From positions 11,921,375 through 11,985,374 of the forward strand of contig NC_052666.1 in the NCBI RefSeq assembly GCF_016802725.1: a stretch of DNA of 64,000 nt. The letters are read 5' to 3'. How positions within the stretch are numbered: the stretch's first letter is position 1; every line of letters starts with the position of its first letter. The notes beneath the pieces are model-generated. The model was given only the letters and a program-made list of their open reading frames with translations. It made no database searches and was not told the origin of the DNA. This DNA comes from Solenopsis invicta (lineage: Eukaryota; Arthropoda; Insecta; Hymenoptera; Formicidae). Of this stretch, positions 1-11,036 are shown piece after piece. A program made the translations under genes and the position numbers.

Positions 1-2223
1 AATCCTTAATGGAAGTTTGTAGTTAATTATTGACCCACCTGTTATCTTGTCAGCGATCTGCAGTTTGGGAGGCTGCCCTGGTTTGCGCATTCACCGATTG
101 TTGACTCGACATAAGTGATCTGATTTCCGATTTCGCGTCGTATTTATACCGTCTGATTGTAGACGAGGGATATCAGGGAGGAGATGTTCCCGATGTTTTC
201 TGTTAGGTTTTCAATATAGGTAAGCCCTTCAACGGTCACGCGCCTTCCGCGTGCCGCGCGGCTCGCGAGTTAAGAGGGAATCACGTATGAGATCAAGAAT
301 TAATTTCGATACTTTAAAATTCAATATAAAATATAATTTCCAAAGGATTTTTAAATTGAGTGCGCAGAACTGTAGTGCTGATTTTTCTGAGTTGTTACAT
401 AGCAAGAGAATTAGAATTTTTCAACGCGAACTATTTTTTTATCGATCTTGAATTTTAAGAAGACTCTAGCAGTTTTAATTTTTATAGGATTTTAATATAG
501 TGCGAACAGAGCGCAAGCTGAGAGCGAGTGTAATAGATTTTTAGATTGAAACCCATAAGTTTATTAATGCTACTATTCTTAATTGTCCCGTGAAGATAGA
601 CGGAATTATCATACGAGAGTCGCGAGGAGCGCACGCTCGCGCGCACCGGTACCGCGACAAAATTTATTCCGAGATCCTTTAAATATTTATGTAGGTTACA
701 ATTCTTGAGTTATCTTAATTTTGATTTGACAGGATAGTAGTGACGATTTTTCTGAATTGTTACGTCAGTGAAAAATTTGAATTTTAATATTGCTTCTGGG
801 TGAAACCGATTTTTATACTTGGGACGTCTATAACGCTTTCAGTTTTCTCGTTTTTTTTAATTCCGCGTGCATAGTAGAATAGTGGAGTAGGCGCTCTACA
901 AAAGTGCGTGTTGAAGTTTGCAATTTTATTATTCCTACTATGAGGAAACTATTTTTTTGGTGCCTGAATAAATCTTAAGACTCGGTGCGCGCGGGCGCTT
1001 GCCGACGTTCGCTGAGGTCGTGAGGTGTGGGGCAGTCACGCGATCGAGCGCTGCGTGACGCGTTGATCTTCTTTGATTTTTTCCGGTTTGTGGTTTTAAG
1101 ATATTTAAATGCGATAAACGCAATATAATAGCCAAAGGTACACGCAACAAGTTACTAGGTTAAAAATTACGAATTTGTAGTTGCTTCTGGGCAGAACTAT
1201 TTTCTCTTGCGTTTAAGAAAATAGTTAAGATCGGACCGCGCGAGCTTGGAGACGCAGATGAGAACCGCGAGGCACGGGGAGACCGCGCGCAAGCGTTTGT
1301 GAATCGCATTCCGCGCATTATTTCCGATTTAATCAAATTTATATTTCAAATAGTGATCTCAGGTTTGCATGTACGGCGCGATAGCACCCAGTACACGCGA
1401 TCACAGGTTTATTATTTTATTATTATTTTTACTGAAAAGTGTTATAAAATTTGGGCAGTTATGCGTTACTACTATAATTTTAGATTTGAAGTGATTATTT
1501 ATGTTACATTATCTTTATATGTCAAAATTTGTTTCTGTAATTTTTTTCTAGAAGGTTTAATTATTTTAAAATTTACGTTAACAAATGTATGCGGATGGTG
1601 CGTAATGTTAAGGAAAAATTTTAGGCATCAGACGTAACATAGGAAAATTCTAAACAATAGAAAATTAAAAATACGTAATTTTGTAAGATAACAAGATACT
1701 GTGTTTCTTCTAAACTAAATAACTTTTTTAAATTATTCTTATAGATAGCCACAACCACTTTTTTTCTGCCACCGATTATGCAGAGCATTAGATTTTTATA
1801 AATTACGTCCTAAATAATAAATATCTCATTACTTTGAGCCTAGAATCAAAAATGATTTAATAAAATGAAAATGGGTGCCATATTACCCTCTTCTCCTCTA
1901 CGCATCTTTACTTCCACGTGGCCACTGCTTATGTAAAGTTATTTCATCACTGACATAAATCCATTCTGATTTATTTTTTTCCCGACTCTTAACATATTTG
2001 TATAATGTCCGTATTGTACATTATTTCCAAAATGAAATATAGCACTGTATATTCTATATAATTTTTCTCCAATAGATATTTTAGCAGAAGGTACACTTTA
2101 TTATTGTACTTGGTAATTTTTGAAATATTTTTGTTATTACATAAAAATAGCATTAATAGTAATATAATTATACGCTTAGCAAAGTGGAAAATATGTTTAA
2201 GTTTTAATTGAGTAGTTGTATTA
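1..2223. other. AT-rich region without a recognisable gene
   Basis: I see no supported gene here. From about 240 to 1,300 the sequence alternates AT-rich stretches with short CpG-rich patches (around 240-300, 610-655, 985-1,060 and 1,230-1,300). Phrases such as 'ttgcttctggg' and 'atttttctgagttgttac' recur in diverged form, which suggests an old tandemly amplified non-coding repeat. From 1,640 to 2,215 it is plain AT-rich DNA. The open frames in the interval are short and composition-driven. Confidence 0.5.
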
Positions 2224-3684
2224 TGTTACGTCCCGACCGAGCGCGGTCGCCGTTGAGCGGAATACGCGCGTTTCGGCGAAACTGGCTGTTTCGAAGCCTA
2301 AGCTTCGGGGGCTCCACAGCCCAGGAGCGGATCGCGTGGCCGGATTTACCGGCGGACGGGCCCGATTTTCCACGACCGATGGCCTAGTGAGGGGAGTTTT
2401 ATAACTTTAGAAGGGGTGCCGCGAGAGCGCGAGTATGGTGGCGTCGGAATCGTTCCAGGGGTTTGGATACGCGTTATGTGACATGCTTTGTTGGGCGTTG
2501 CGACTTAGCTTTAGTATGGCGGTTGCTGTTGAAACTGTTGCCTTGGTAGCCGCTCCGGTCAGGTGATGATCGTCTTCGTCCTTCCCGGCTGTCCGGTTGT
2601 CCTCGGGCCTCGATAGTAATGCTTCTATTTATGCACTACACTCGCGTCGCGGTGTTGCATGCATGGAAGCGGAGGAGGTTAAGCGTGGTGATTAAGCGAA
2701 AAGCATTTGTGCATAAACTACTCTTTTATTACTACGATATAAGGCACAATTTAAACTACGATTACATTGAAATTAAGCTTACAGTAAAAATAACGATGGA
2801 TTTAGAGTTAGACTTAGAATTAGAATTAGAATTGGAATTAGGATGTGTTTCGATTTAGGATTTGAGTTAGAGTTTGAATTCGAATTAAAATTAAGATTGG
2901 AATTAGAGTGACTTGTTTGGATTAGCGCGAACTAGTAGCTCAGGGGAACTCGGTCGCTACAATTGCGACACGGAACCGTCCTGGCCACACTAGCCCTGAT
3001 CTCTACTCTCGAGTTCGAACTGCGCTGCGTCGCGGGCTGCATCTCTATTTATACGATTTTGAGACAAAGCTCTGAAAAAAGCGCGGCAAGTCGGTACCCT
3101 TAGTGGGGGTTGCTGCTGATGCAACCACCACTCAGATTTCTTAAATGAGAAAACTCAAGTTCAAGTGCCGTGCGAGCGGACTTCTCCGCCGCGACCATCC
3201 GGCACTGAGAAATATCAGGGAAATGTCAGTTCACGATTTTATGACTTTAACGGTCGCGCGACAGATTTCTCTGTCACGGTGTCTTTCAAGTGCCGTGCGA
3301 GCGGACTTCTCCGCCGCGACCATCCGGCGCTGGAAAATGTTGGATTGAGATTTTATTACTTTTCGAGTGTCGTAGGCGCAGTTTTCCTCTAGCAACCTTC
3401 CGTCACTGGAAAATGTTAAATATGATTTTACGACTTACTGGCCGTGCGTGCAGATCGCTCTGCCGCGACTATCCGGCGCTGGGAAATGTTAAATAGACAT
3501 TAGTCTATGATTTTATGGCTTACTGGCCGTGCGTGCAGATCATTCTGCCGCGACTATCCGGCGCTGGAAAATGTTAAGAACAGGATGCGACCTGACAGTT
3601 AGATTTGTTAGCGAATGCCGGCTTGCCCGTCTGTTTTATACCGGTGTCGAAAAAATTTATACTCGCAACGTCGCGGACGTGACA
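2224..3684. repeat. Solo LTR, family A copy 1, with 4-bp target duplication
   Basis: The segment starts TGTTACGTCC and ends GGACGTGACA, which are near-inverted termini with TG..CA ends. It is flanked on both sides by atta (2,220-2,223 and 3,685-3,688). That structure, about 1.46 kb long with no internal coding domain, fits a solo long terminal repeat. A 4-bp duplication is common for Ty3/Gypsy-type integrases, but the superfamily is only inferred. Inside are a degenerate TTAG/GAATTA-rich tract (about 2,795-2,910) and tandem modules built on 'gtgccgtgcgagcggactt' and 'ggccgtgcgtgcagatc' (3,160-3,580). Short open frames in these modules are by-products of the repeat. A related copy lies at about 48,870-50,197 in the same orientation. 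Confidence 0.72.
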
Positions 3685-3729
3685 ATTACAATTCTCACAA
3701 AATCCTTCAACGGATGACCAACGTGAAAA

Positions 3730-4640
3730 ATTGATTTTTATTAAATTTTTCAAATCTATACTTTGTGATGAAAATGTAGGAATTATAAGTGTTCCTATTA
3801 AATATTGTTCTAGTTTTGTTTTTGTATAATTACATTTTACAATAAATAGTAGTACAGAGATCGTGTCCTATAATATTTTTGAGAATTGTAACTTTTTCAC
3901 AAAGTATTACTAAAAATTCTGCAGCATCTTGTTGCATATTAAGTGAAAATGATTCTCCAGAGAGTGTCTAATATTTGTAGAATTTAAAATATCTTTGCTA
4001 CTGATATAATCATTAATTAAATTTTTTATTGTATTTGTATCATTATATTTTAGTAATAGTTTTTTAATAATATAATTATGTATTAAACACTATACAACTG
4101 CGTTTGCATAACAAAACACATTGTCTATGTTTGAAAAATCTTTTATCGGTAATGATCTATATTCAGCAGACTTTGATTCCTCTTGGATCTGATTAATAAG
4201 AGATGTAACTGGTAATGACAATAATTGATCTTTAATTTTATTATATTGATTTTTTTGTATATTAATATTTTATACGTTTGCACAGTATAATTTTCTTAAG
4301 CGATTATATTCAACAATTGCTAATTCGTTAGCTTTAATAGATGTTGGATCAAAATTTATCAAATGTAATCCTTCAATGAATGTAAGACGTGATAAAGCCA
4401 CGTTTGACCGCAACTAAATATAGAATTTCCTATGTCAATAACAGCTGATTTGACTTTTATGAATAGTTATTCCATAACTAAGTGTTATAGAGAATTGTTG
4501 TCGTATAACGTATGCTTTATCCATTATATGAAACTTTATATTAGTACGTTTTATGTCATGTTGTTTTCCGTTTGGTAAAGTAATTGTTAATGTTTCTATA
4601 TTATTATCTGTATCACGTGAAATTTGTCTTTACTTATTCT
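3730..4640 (-). pseudogene. Decayed Helitron helicase C-terminus plus USP-like protease tail
   Basis: Read on the minus strand from about 4,640 downwards, the sequence translates in pieces to the end of a PIF1-like Helitron helicase. It contains SYGITIHKSQ, then after a frame break AVIDIGNSIFS, ALSRLTFIEGLHLINFDPTS and AIVEYNRL. Beyond it come a Cys box (FCYANAVVQCL) and QDAAEFL, which correspond to the Cys and Gln-Asp boxes of ubiquitin-specific proteases. The order matches the C-terminus of the intact protein at 14,074-22,194, so this is a relic of the same or a sister family. Frameshifts and stops are present, and neither the Rep domain nor the Walker A motif is seen. The relic ends about 45 bp from the solo LTR. 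Confidence 0.85.
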
Positions 4641-4884
4641 CTTTATGTTGCATTTCGTTGTGTTTTTACCAGATCATGTTCCGAAAACGATATCTATTAA
4701 CAGTCCTCGAGATTATCATTTAGACTCCGGCGTTCCTGACATACCCCCGAATTTTGTAAGCGGATGTCACATTTTCATACTCGGTAAGAGATTTTTATTT
4801 GTCAACTTTAATGCGTTAATTTGTGATGAGATTTGTAATCTTAATGTAATTTATAATGCTTGTTGTTATAGAATCTAAGTTCTT

Positions 4885-4925
4885 GTACTGAAGAAGACCG
4901 CTAATTAAAGGTCGAAACGTTCATT
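4885..4925 (+). other. Hammerhead-like / Penelope-type 3' motif
   Basis: The sequence contains CTGAAGA, then a short GACC/GGTC stem around an AT-rich loop, then GAAAC. This resembles the conserved core (CUGANGA, helix II, GAAA) of hammerhead ribozymes known from Penelope-like elements. One extra A lies between the core and the stem, and I cannot define helices I and III or a cleavage triplet. No reverse transcriptase domain is visible next to it, so this would be a remnant at best. Confidence 0.3.
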
Positions 4926-4949
4926 TATTTGGCATTTGTTTTTGGCGCA

Positions 4950-5449
4950 CAACGCCCAGTACGGCTCCTTAGCTCGTTTTGTTTAACTAAAATAATTTAG
5001 AACTTTAATTTTTATTTATTATTAATAAAAATAACAAATATTAATACATACCCGTATGTATAATTGATGTAATTTCTAAACCATCGCAATCAAGAGGCGC
5101 GGTCGCGTCTCGCGGTATTTTTTTTCATCATCATATTCTTCATCATATCAGCGAGAGAGACCAGCCTCTTTTACGCGAGTCAGCGAGTTCAACCTAACGA
5201 GATTATTCAGATCTCAGTAACGGCTGAACCGATCAAGTTCTGAGTAGTCTCAATCGATAGCTTGGGGAAAATTGCATAATAAAAGTGTTTTTATTTTTTC
5301 TCTCCGTGCCGTACGTGCGGATATATTGCGACGCAAAGTCCAAATCTTGACGTTTTAGATGTAAGAAATGTCGTCGTCGTCAACGACCATCAAATCTTGT
5401 CCAGTACATCTTTTCGACACGAGTACCGAGTGGCGCTCGTTATTAGCCG
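4950..5449. other. Non-coding spacer left of the inverted duplication
   Basis: This is AT-rich DNA with a small CpG-rich patch around 5,095-5,125. I see no domain, splice-flanked exon or transposon terminus that I can support here. Confidence 0.4.
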
Positions 5450-6028
5450 TTCTATCATCACGTGGGGCAACATGTGACCGTTCCCATGAGCATCATGGCC
5501 GTATACAATGTGTATACATGTAGTTGAAGGTGACAGGTTTCCTAACCTATCGCGTGGACAACCGTGCACGCTCGTGTCTCTGCCGACGGAATGAGATAGG
5601 AGGTTCGGACCAGGATGTAAAAAAGTTTGAAATCTCTTTCGATTATTTATCTATCAATTTTATTTATTTTTATCAAGAGGTTATTATATAGTTTGCATTT
5701 ATCATAATATTTGGTTAGCAACAATAAAAGGTAAAATTTTGACATCCCTCCTCTTCCTCCTCCTCCTCTACCACCTTCTCTTCTTCGTTCTTCACGCCCT
5801 TTTCCCCGTCCTCCACCCCACTGCCGACGGAATAAGATAGGAGGTTCGGACCAGGATGTAAAAAAGTTTGAAATCTCTTTCGATTATTTATCTATCAATT
5901 TTATTTTTATCAAAAGGTTATTATAGTTTACATTTAAAATCATATTTGGTTAGCAACAATTTTATCAAAAGGTTATTATAGTTAACATTTAAAATCAAAT
6001 TTAGTTAGCAACAATAAAAAGTAAAATT

Positions 6029-6636
6029 TTACTGTCCTCCTCCTCCTCCTCTACCACCTCCTCTTCCTCGGTATCCACGCCCTCTTCCTCGTCCTCCACC
6101 CCACTGCCACCTTCCTCTTCCTCTTCCTCGGCGTCGGCCCGCTCTTTCCCATCGAGCTGTAATTTTTAAAATAAAGAATAAATATTTATAAAAAATTTGA
6201 TATTTATGTGTAAATAAAATTTAACATAGCACTGTATCAGTTACCTTTTTTTCCCTCTCCGGTTGCGGCTAACGCCGGTTGCAACGATGGTTCGGACGGC
6301 AATGACGGGGGGGGCAGTGCCTGCGTCGGGACTGGCGCGGGCGGTACCTGGACCTGGACCGGAACTGGCGCGGGCGGTACCTGGACCGGAACTGGCGGCG
6401 GCGCCTGGACCGGAACTGGCGGCGGCTCCTGAACCAGAACTGGCGGCGCCTGCGACTGGTGGTTGAACCTTTGACGGGGCAGAGGCAGGCGATGGCTGAG
6501 ACGGGGCAGGGGCAGGCGGTGCCTGCGACGGAGTCGGGATCGGCAGTACGGGTGGTGGTGGCGGTGGCAGAGGTTCCCCATTTAACTCTCTGGCAGCCTC
6601 TACCACCGTCTTTAGCATGACATCCTCGTTAATCAT
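6029..6636 (-). pseudogene. Left-arm copy of the Pro-rich/RGG gene, frameshifted
   Basis: This is the mirror image of the right-arm gene at 7,769-8,351. By comparison its exons are 6,245-6,636 and 6,029-6,156, with an upstream exon around 6,780-6,896, and all splice dinucleotides are kept. The opening residues (MINEDVMLKTVVEAAREL) and the polyproline stretch agree with the other copy. Then a 1-bp insertion at the start of the PVPVQ repeats shifts the frame, so the middle of the exon reads Ala/Ser/Gly/Pro-rich instead of Pro/Val/Gln-rich. The exon is 25 nt longer than its partner (one 24-bp repeat unit plus the extra base), so the RGG exon is entered out of frame. Which arm is ancestral cannot be decided from the sequence alone. 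Confidence 0.55.
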
Positions 6637-7053
6637 GTTGTTTCCGATCCGATATCTGTAAAAAACGAATGTAATTATTAACATTTTATCTACAATACAA
6701 TTATCTCTTTTATTTGTAAAGAGATATTTGTAGTATGCAGTAAGTATATCGAATTATAATTAAAATAAAATTTTACGCACCCTGATTCAATCAGTTCTCC
6801 ATGGTGAAGAGCAGTGAAGAGGTTAATCGTAATTATATAACCATAGACATGGGATAGGTGGAAATAGAGATGGTGCGTGCAAAACTCGGAAAACACGCCC
6901 CCTTTTTCGCGTCGAGGTACCGTTCAGTCCCCAGGTCTGCCAACTACGAAAAACTAAATGTTTAATGATATTAGGTTGCTACAACTGTTTTGATTGCATC
7001 TTTGGCTGTGTTCCGAAATTTAATGTACGTACTGAAAATCTATAGTTTACATT

Positions 7054-7184
7054 AGGCCTGTTCGTGTTGCTGCCCTTTTTGAATTAATTTCTTTGTCGTC
7101 TCTCTCTTTCTTACGATCGAATATATATTTATCTCATCTCGAGTGCAAAAATTTTTGGGGATTTCAAGCAACTCGAACAAACCT
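7054..7184. mobile_element. 131-bp MITE inserted in one arm of the inverted repeat
   Basis: The left arm reads '..tttac att', then a 131-bp block starting aggcctgttcg and ending cgaacaaacct, then 'att acgta'. The right arm has the uninterrupted complement of 'tttacattacgta'. The block has imperfect inverted termini (AGGYYTGTTCG) and an ATT duplication of 3 bp. A 3-bp duplication would suit a PIF/Harbinger-type or CACTA-type non-autonomous element. Because the empty site is present in the other arm, the insertion is younger than the duplication. Confidence 0.75.
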
Positions 7185-7768
7185 ATTACGTATACTATTG
7201 CCCGGTTTATGCTTCGGTCTTAAGAGTTGGCAACGTTGAGTGCCATAAGAACGTTTATGCTTCCCTAGTCTTTAAAGCATAAACGTTCTTATGGCACTCA
7301 ACGTTGCCAACTCTTAAGACCGAAGCATAAACCGGGCAATAGTATACGTAATGTAAACTATAGAGATTTTCAGTACGTACATTAAATTTCGGAACACAGC
7401 CAAAGATGCAATCAAAACAGTTGTAGCAACCTGATATCATTAAACATTTAGTTTTTCGTAGTTGGCAGACCTGGGGACTGAACGGTACCTCGACGCGAAA
7501 AAGGGGGCGTGTTTTCCGAGTTTTGCACGCACCATCTCTATTTCCACCTATCCCATGTCTATGGTTATATAATTACGATTAACCTCTTCACTGCTCTTCA
7601 CCATGGAGAACTGATTGAATCAGGGTGCGTAAAATTTTATTTTAATTATAATTCGATATACTTACTGCATACTACAAATATCTCTTTACAAATAAAAGTG
7701 ATAATTGTATTGTAGATAAAATGTTAATAATTACATTCGTTTTTTACAGATATCTGATCGGAAACAAC

Positions 7769-8351
7769 ATGATTAACGAGGATGTCATGCTAAAGACGGT
7801 GGTAGAGGCTGCCAGGGAGTTAAATGGGGAACCTCTGCCACCGCCACCACCACCCGTACTGCCGATCTCGACTCCGTCGCAGGCACCGCCTGCCCCTGCC
7901 CAATTTCAGCCATCGCCTGCCTCTGCCCCGTCAAAGGTTCAACCACCAGTCCAGGCGCCGCCAGTTCCGGTCCAGGCGCCGCCGCCAGTTCCGGTCCAGG
8001 TACCGCCCGCGCCAGTTCCGGTCCAGGTCCAGGTACCGCCCGCGCCAGTCCCGACGCAGGCACTGCCCCCCCCGTCATTGCCGTCCGAACCATCGTTGCA
8101 ACCGGCGTTAGCCGCAACCGGAGAGGGAAAAAAAGGTAAGTGATACAGTGCTATGTTAAATTTTATTTACACATAAATATCAAATTTTTTATAAATATTT
8201 ATTCTTTATTTTAAAAATTACAGCTCGATGGGAAAGAGTGGGCCGACGCCGAGGAAGAGGAAGAGGAAGGTGGCAGTGGGGTGGAGGACGAGGAAGAGGG
8301 CGTGGATACCGAGGAAGAGGAGGTGGTAGAGGAGGAGGAGGAGGACAGTAA
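7769..8351 (+). CDS. Pro-rich protein with RGG-box tail, two coding exons, unknown function
   Basis: I do not recognise this protein. The first coding exon (ATG at 7,769, ending 8,135) opens with MINEDVMLKTVVEAARELNG, followed by six prolines and a Pro/Val/Gln repeat of about 24 bp per unit (PVPVQAPP type). A GT at 8,136 and an AG at 8,222-8,223 bound an 88-bp AT-rich intron. The second exon (8,224-8,351) reads in phase as an Arg/Gly tail (RRRGRGRGRW, RGRGYRGRGGGRGGGGGQ) and then TAA, giving 164 residues. An upstream exon ending at about 7,629 joins in phase (HHGELIESG to YLIGNN) but shows no ATG, so it may be 5' UTR or part of a longer frame. RGG boxes commonly bind RNA; no catalytic domain is visible. 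The splice sites are duplicated in the left arm, which supports the model. It could still be chance coding within a repeat. Confidence 0.45.
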
Positions 8352-8930
8352 AATTTTACTTTTTATTGTTGCTAACTAAATTTGATTTTAAATGTTAACT
8401 ATAATAACCTTTTGATAAAATTGTTGCTAACCAAATATGATTTTAAATGTAAACTATAATAACCTTTTGATAAAAATAAAATTGATAGATAAATAATCGA
8501 AAGAGATTTCAAACTTTTTTACATCCTGGTCCGAACCTCCTATCTTATTCCGTCGGCAGTGGGGTGGAGGAAAAGGGCGTGAAGAACGAAGAAGAGAAGG
8601 TGGTAGAGGAGAAGGAGGAGGAGGAGGGATGTCAAAATTTTACCTTTTATTGTTGCTAACCAAATATTATGATAAATGCAAACTATATAATAACCACTTG
8701 ATAAAAATAAATAAAATTGATAGATAAATAATCGAAAGAGATTTCAAACTTTTTTACATCCTGGTCCGAACCTCCTATCTCATTCCGTCGGTAGAGACAC
8801 GAGCGTGCACGGTTGTCCACGCGATAGGTTAGGAAACCTGTCACCTTAAGCTATCAACTACATGTATACACATTGTATACGGCCATGATGCTCATGGGAA
8901 CGGTTACATGTTGCCCCACGTGATTAGATG

Positions 8931-9893
8931 GATCAAGCGGTGGGATCGCGTTTCGCGCCAACTAGTACGTAGCTATGCAAGTGTGTTTCTCGCTATTTGT
9001 GGCCACGTTTGATATCTCATTTCGCGGGGCAGAGCAATAAAATATCAAGATTTCTGCAAGATAACATCGGAGGTAAGAACATTATTCTGTTTTTAATTAC
9101 AAGAGAGACTGCGTTTCTTTACACATATGACAGTTTTTCTAACCTGAACCTGAACCTGAATGTAAACAGTTAATTAAAATTTTGGTTTGCAGGACAGAAC
9201 GACACTTTTTTTGCCGTTGTGCATAAACGTGTCGATTTTTGACCTAAATTCATTTGTATTGGAGGTGAGTCATATATCTAATATATTTAATATAATATTT
9301 GGCTTGCTTTATTTCTTGTATAGGGTCGTTGCACCAGTCGCTGAACAGTCGCCAATAAATGACTGTTTAGAAAAACTATTAAAATAATAAGACTTGAAAA
9401 TAATGAACTTCAAAATTATTTGATAATGTTGAAATCTAATTTTCATGGAGATTTTATTAAAATGTAATTTTTTATTTGATTTGTTTATTGAATGGCTCAA
9501 TTTATTATTTGTTTATTGACTGGTGCAGTGTCATTATATGAAAACGCTATGAATGCAAAGCGAAAGAGATAGTATATAAAAGGTGCGTATATATGTACAA
9601 GTTGTTTTCTATTATAATGTTTCAGTTTTAAACACTGATTATATTTTAATACTAAAACAAAATTATTTTGACATTATCATATTTTTATTTTACATTATCA
9701 TTTGTATTAAATATTAAATAGATAATAGAAAATAATGAATTTTTAAAAATTGTTTATGTACACACATGCTGTTTAAGACATACGTTATAAAGTTTTATGG
9801 TAGTCTACAAGAAAAAACAACAATAATATATGTTCAGATGCATTGGTGTACTGTTTGTATGGTATGTATCATTTATATTTATTTTAAAATGTA
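8931..9893. other. Spacer without a supported gene
   Basis: The sequence is mostly AT-rich. There is a short 'aacctg' triplication near 9,140 and a 66-codon open frame around 9,187-9,387 that spans a plausible GT/AG pair but resembles nothing I know. I do not call a gene. Confidence 0.4.
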
Positions 9894-9918
9894 TTAGGTT
9901 GGCAACTAAGTTCCTGCC

Positions 9919-9952
<34 letters not shown>

Positions 9953-9987
9953 ATATAAAAACGGCGGGAACTTAGTTGCCAACCTAA
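9894..9987. mobile_element. 94-bp mariner-type MITE with (TA)n core
   Basis: Inverted ends of about 29 bp (TTAGGTTGGCAACTAAGTTC on the left and its complement on the right) surround an (AT)n core. TA dinucleotides at 9,892-9,893 and 9,988-9,989 are consistent with a mariner target duplication. There is no coding capacity. The termini do not match the two mariner copies found later in the window. Confidence 0.8.
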
Positions 9988-10192
9988 TATTTGGTTCTTA
10001 TTATTATATTGCAGCAAAGAAAATTTATTCCATAAAGCCAGCATAATGCATTCGTAAAATGGACAAATTTGAATGCCAAATATTTTCTGTATAAAAAACC
10101 ATAGACAAAACCTACATATTATGAATCAACTGCATTTATTGACCACTATAAAATTGTATAACATATGTCTCAGAAGAGACAGCATATGTGTA

Positions 10193-10381
10193 CAGTCATG
10201 TTCATTATAGTTGCGACACTTTTTCTTCGATGGTTTTTGGAATGTAGACTTGCTCATCGAGCGGCGAACGTAATTGGTTGGATGTACAAGTAAGAACCAA
10301 TCACGTTCTCAGCTCTCGTTATAGTTGCGCGTTCAGAAACGCATCGAAGACAAAGTGTCGCAACTATAATGAACACGACTG
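10193..10381. mobile_element. About 189-bp palindromic MITE
   Basis: The left end cagtcatgttcattatagtt is mirrored on the right by aactataatgaacacgactg, with further pairing inward ('gttgcgacact' and its complement). The centre holds a second, imperfect pairing. There is no coding capacity. The flanks do not give a clean target duplication, so the superfamily is open; the ends resemble Tc1/mariner termini. Confidence 0.65.
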
Positions 10382-10511
10382 ATAAATTTAATTAAAACAG
10401 ATTAATTTTTTATAAAAAAAAACCTGAAATTGTAAAGTAGTCTAAAAATCCCGTACAAAGATCTCTTGCAATATTTTATTATATACTATAAAGTGTCTCA
10501 TGTAGTATATT

Positions 10512-11036
10512 CAGGGTTGGGTAGTAACTAGTTAAAGAGTTAAAAGTTAATTAATAAAGTTAAAAGTTAATAACTTCTAATTTAACTTAGTTAATTTTTA
10601 ATGATTTAATTTTTAACTTTAACTAGTTATTTTTGAAACACATTAACTTGAATTCATTAACTTTTTTCCCAAGTTAAAAATTTATCTATGTATAAGAAAA
10701 AATTGTAAGAGAAAAATACATTTCCATATGAAAAATAAGATTTCTTTATTAGATTATATAAACTTAATTTGCAAATAAAATATTAAGTTTGTTTGTTGAT
10801 CCATATTATTATTGTTTTGAGTAATTTAACTTTAAAAAATTACAATTTTGTAATTTAATATAAATAATGTTTTTCAAAATTAATTTCTAATTTAACTGAA
10901 GTTAATTTACCTTTAACGTAACTTTTAACTAGTTAGTTTTTTGTTCATGTAACTTTTAATGTAACTAAATTTATTTTATAAACCATTAACTCTAACTTAA
11001 CTTAGTTAAAAAAATGTATTATCTTACCCAACCCTG
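10512..11036. mobile_element. hAT-type MITE with perfect 8-bp target duplication
   Basis: The element begins CAGGGTTGGGTAGTAACT and ends with the near complement (ATCTTACCCAACCCTG). It is flanked by agtatatt at 10,504-10,511 and again at 11,037-11,044, a perfect 8-bp duplication as expected for hAT transposases. The interior is a run of degenerate 'gttaactttaac' motifs with no coding region, so it must be moved by a hAT transposase supplied elsewhere. Confidence 0.88.

Larger units (their letters stand above)
5450..8930. repeat. Large inverted duplication (about 1.7-kb arms)
   Basis: The left arm (about 5,450-7,260) is repeated as its reverse complement in the right arm (about 7,277-8,930). 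The centre is a 16-bp spacer near 7,268, between 'ccataagaacgtttatgc' and 'gcataaacgttcttatgg'. Outer limits are 'cacgtggggcaacatg' at about 5,460 and its complement at about 8,915. The arms are very similar over introns, exons and flanks. Differences include a 131-bp insertion in the left arm only (7,054-7,184), one extra 24-bp unit plus 1 bp in its proline-rich exon, and small tandem-copy changes. Within each arm a roughly 240-bp tail block (acidic/RGG codons plus downstream AT-rich DNA) is partly duplicated. It may be a foldback transposon or a local inverted segmental duplication. I see no target duplication at the outer ends. Confidence 0.85.

Noticed and set aside
4624..4878. 84-codon frame upstream of the hammerhead-like motif
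   Set aside because: No similarity or domain that I recognise, AT-rich composition, and no splice or promoter context.
6263..6466. Ala/Gly/Pro-rich plus-strand frame
   Set aside because: It is the antisense shadow of the proline-rich exon in the left arm.
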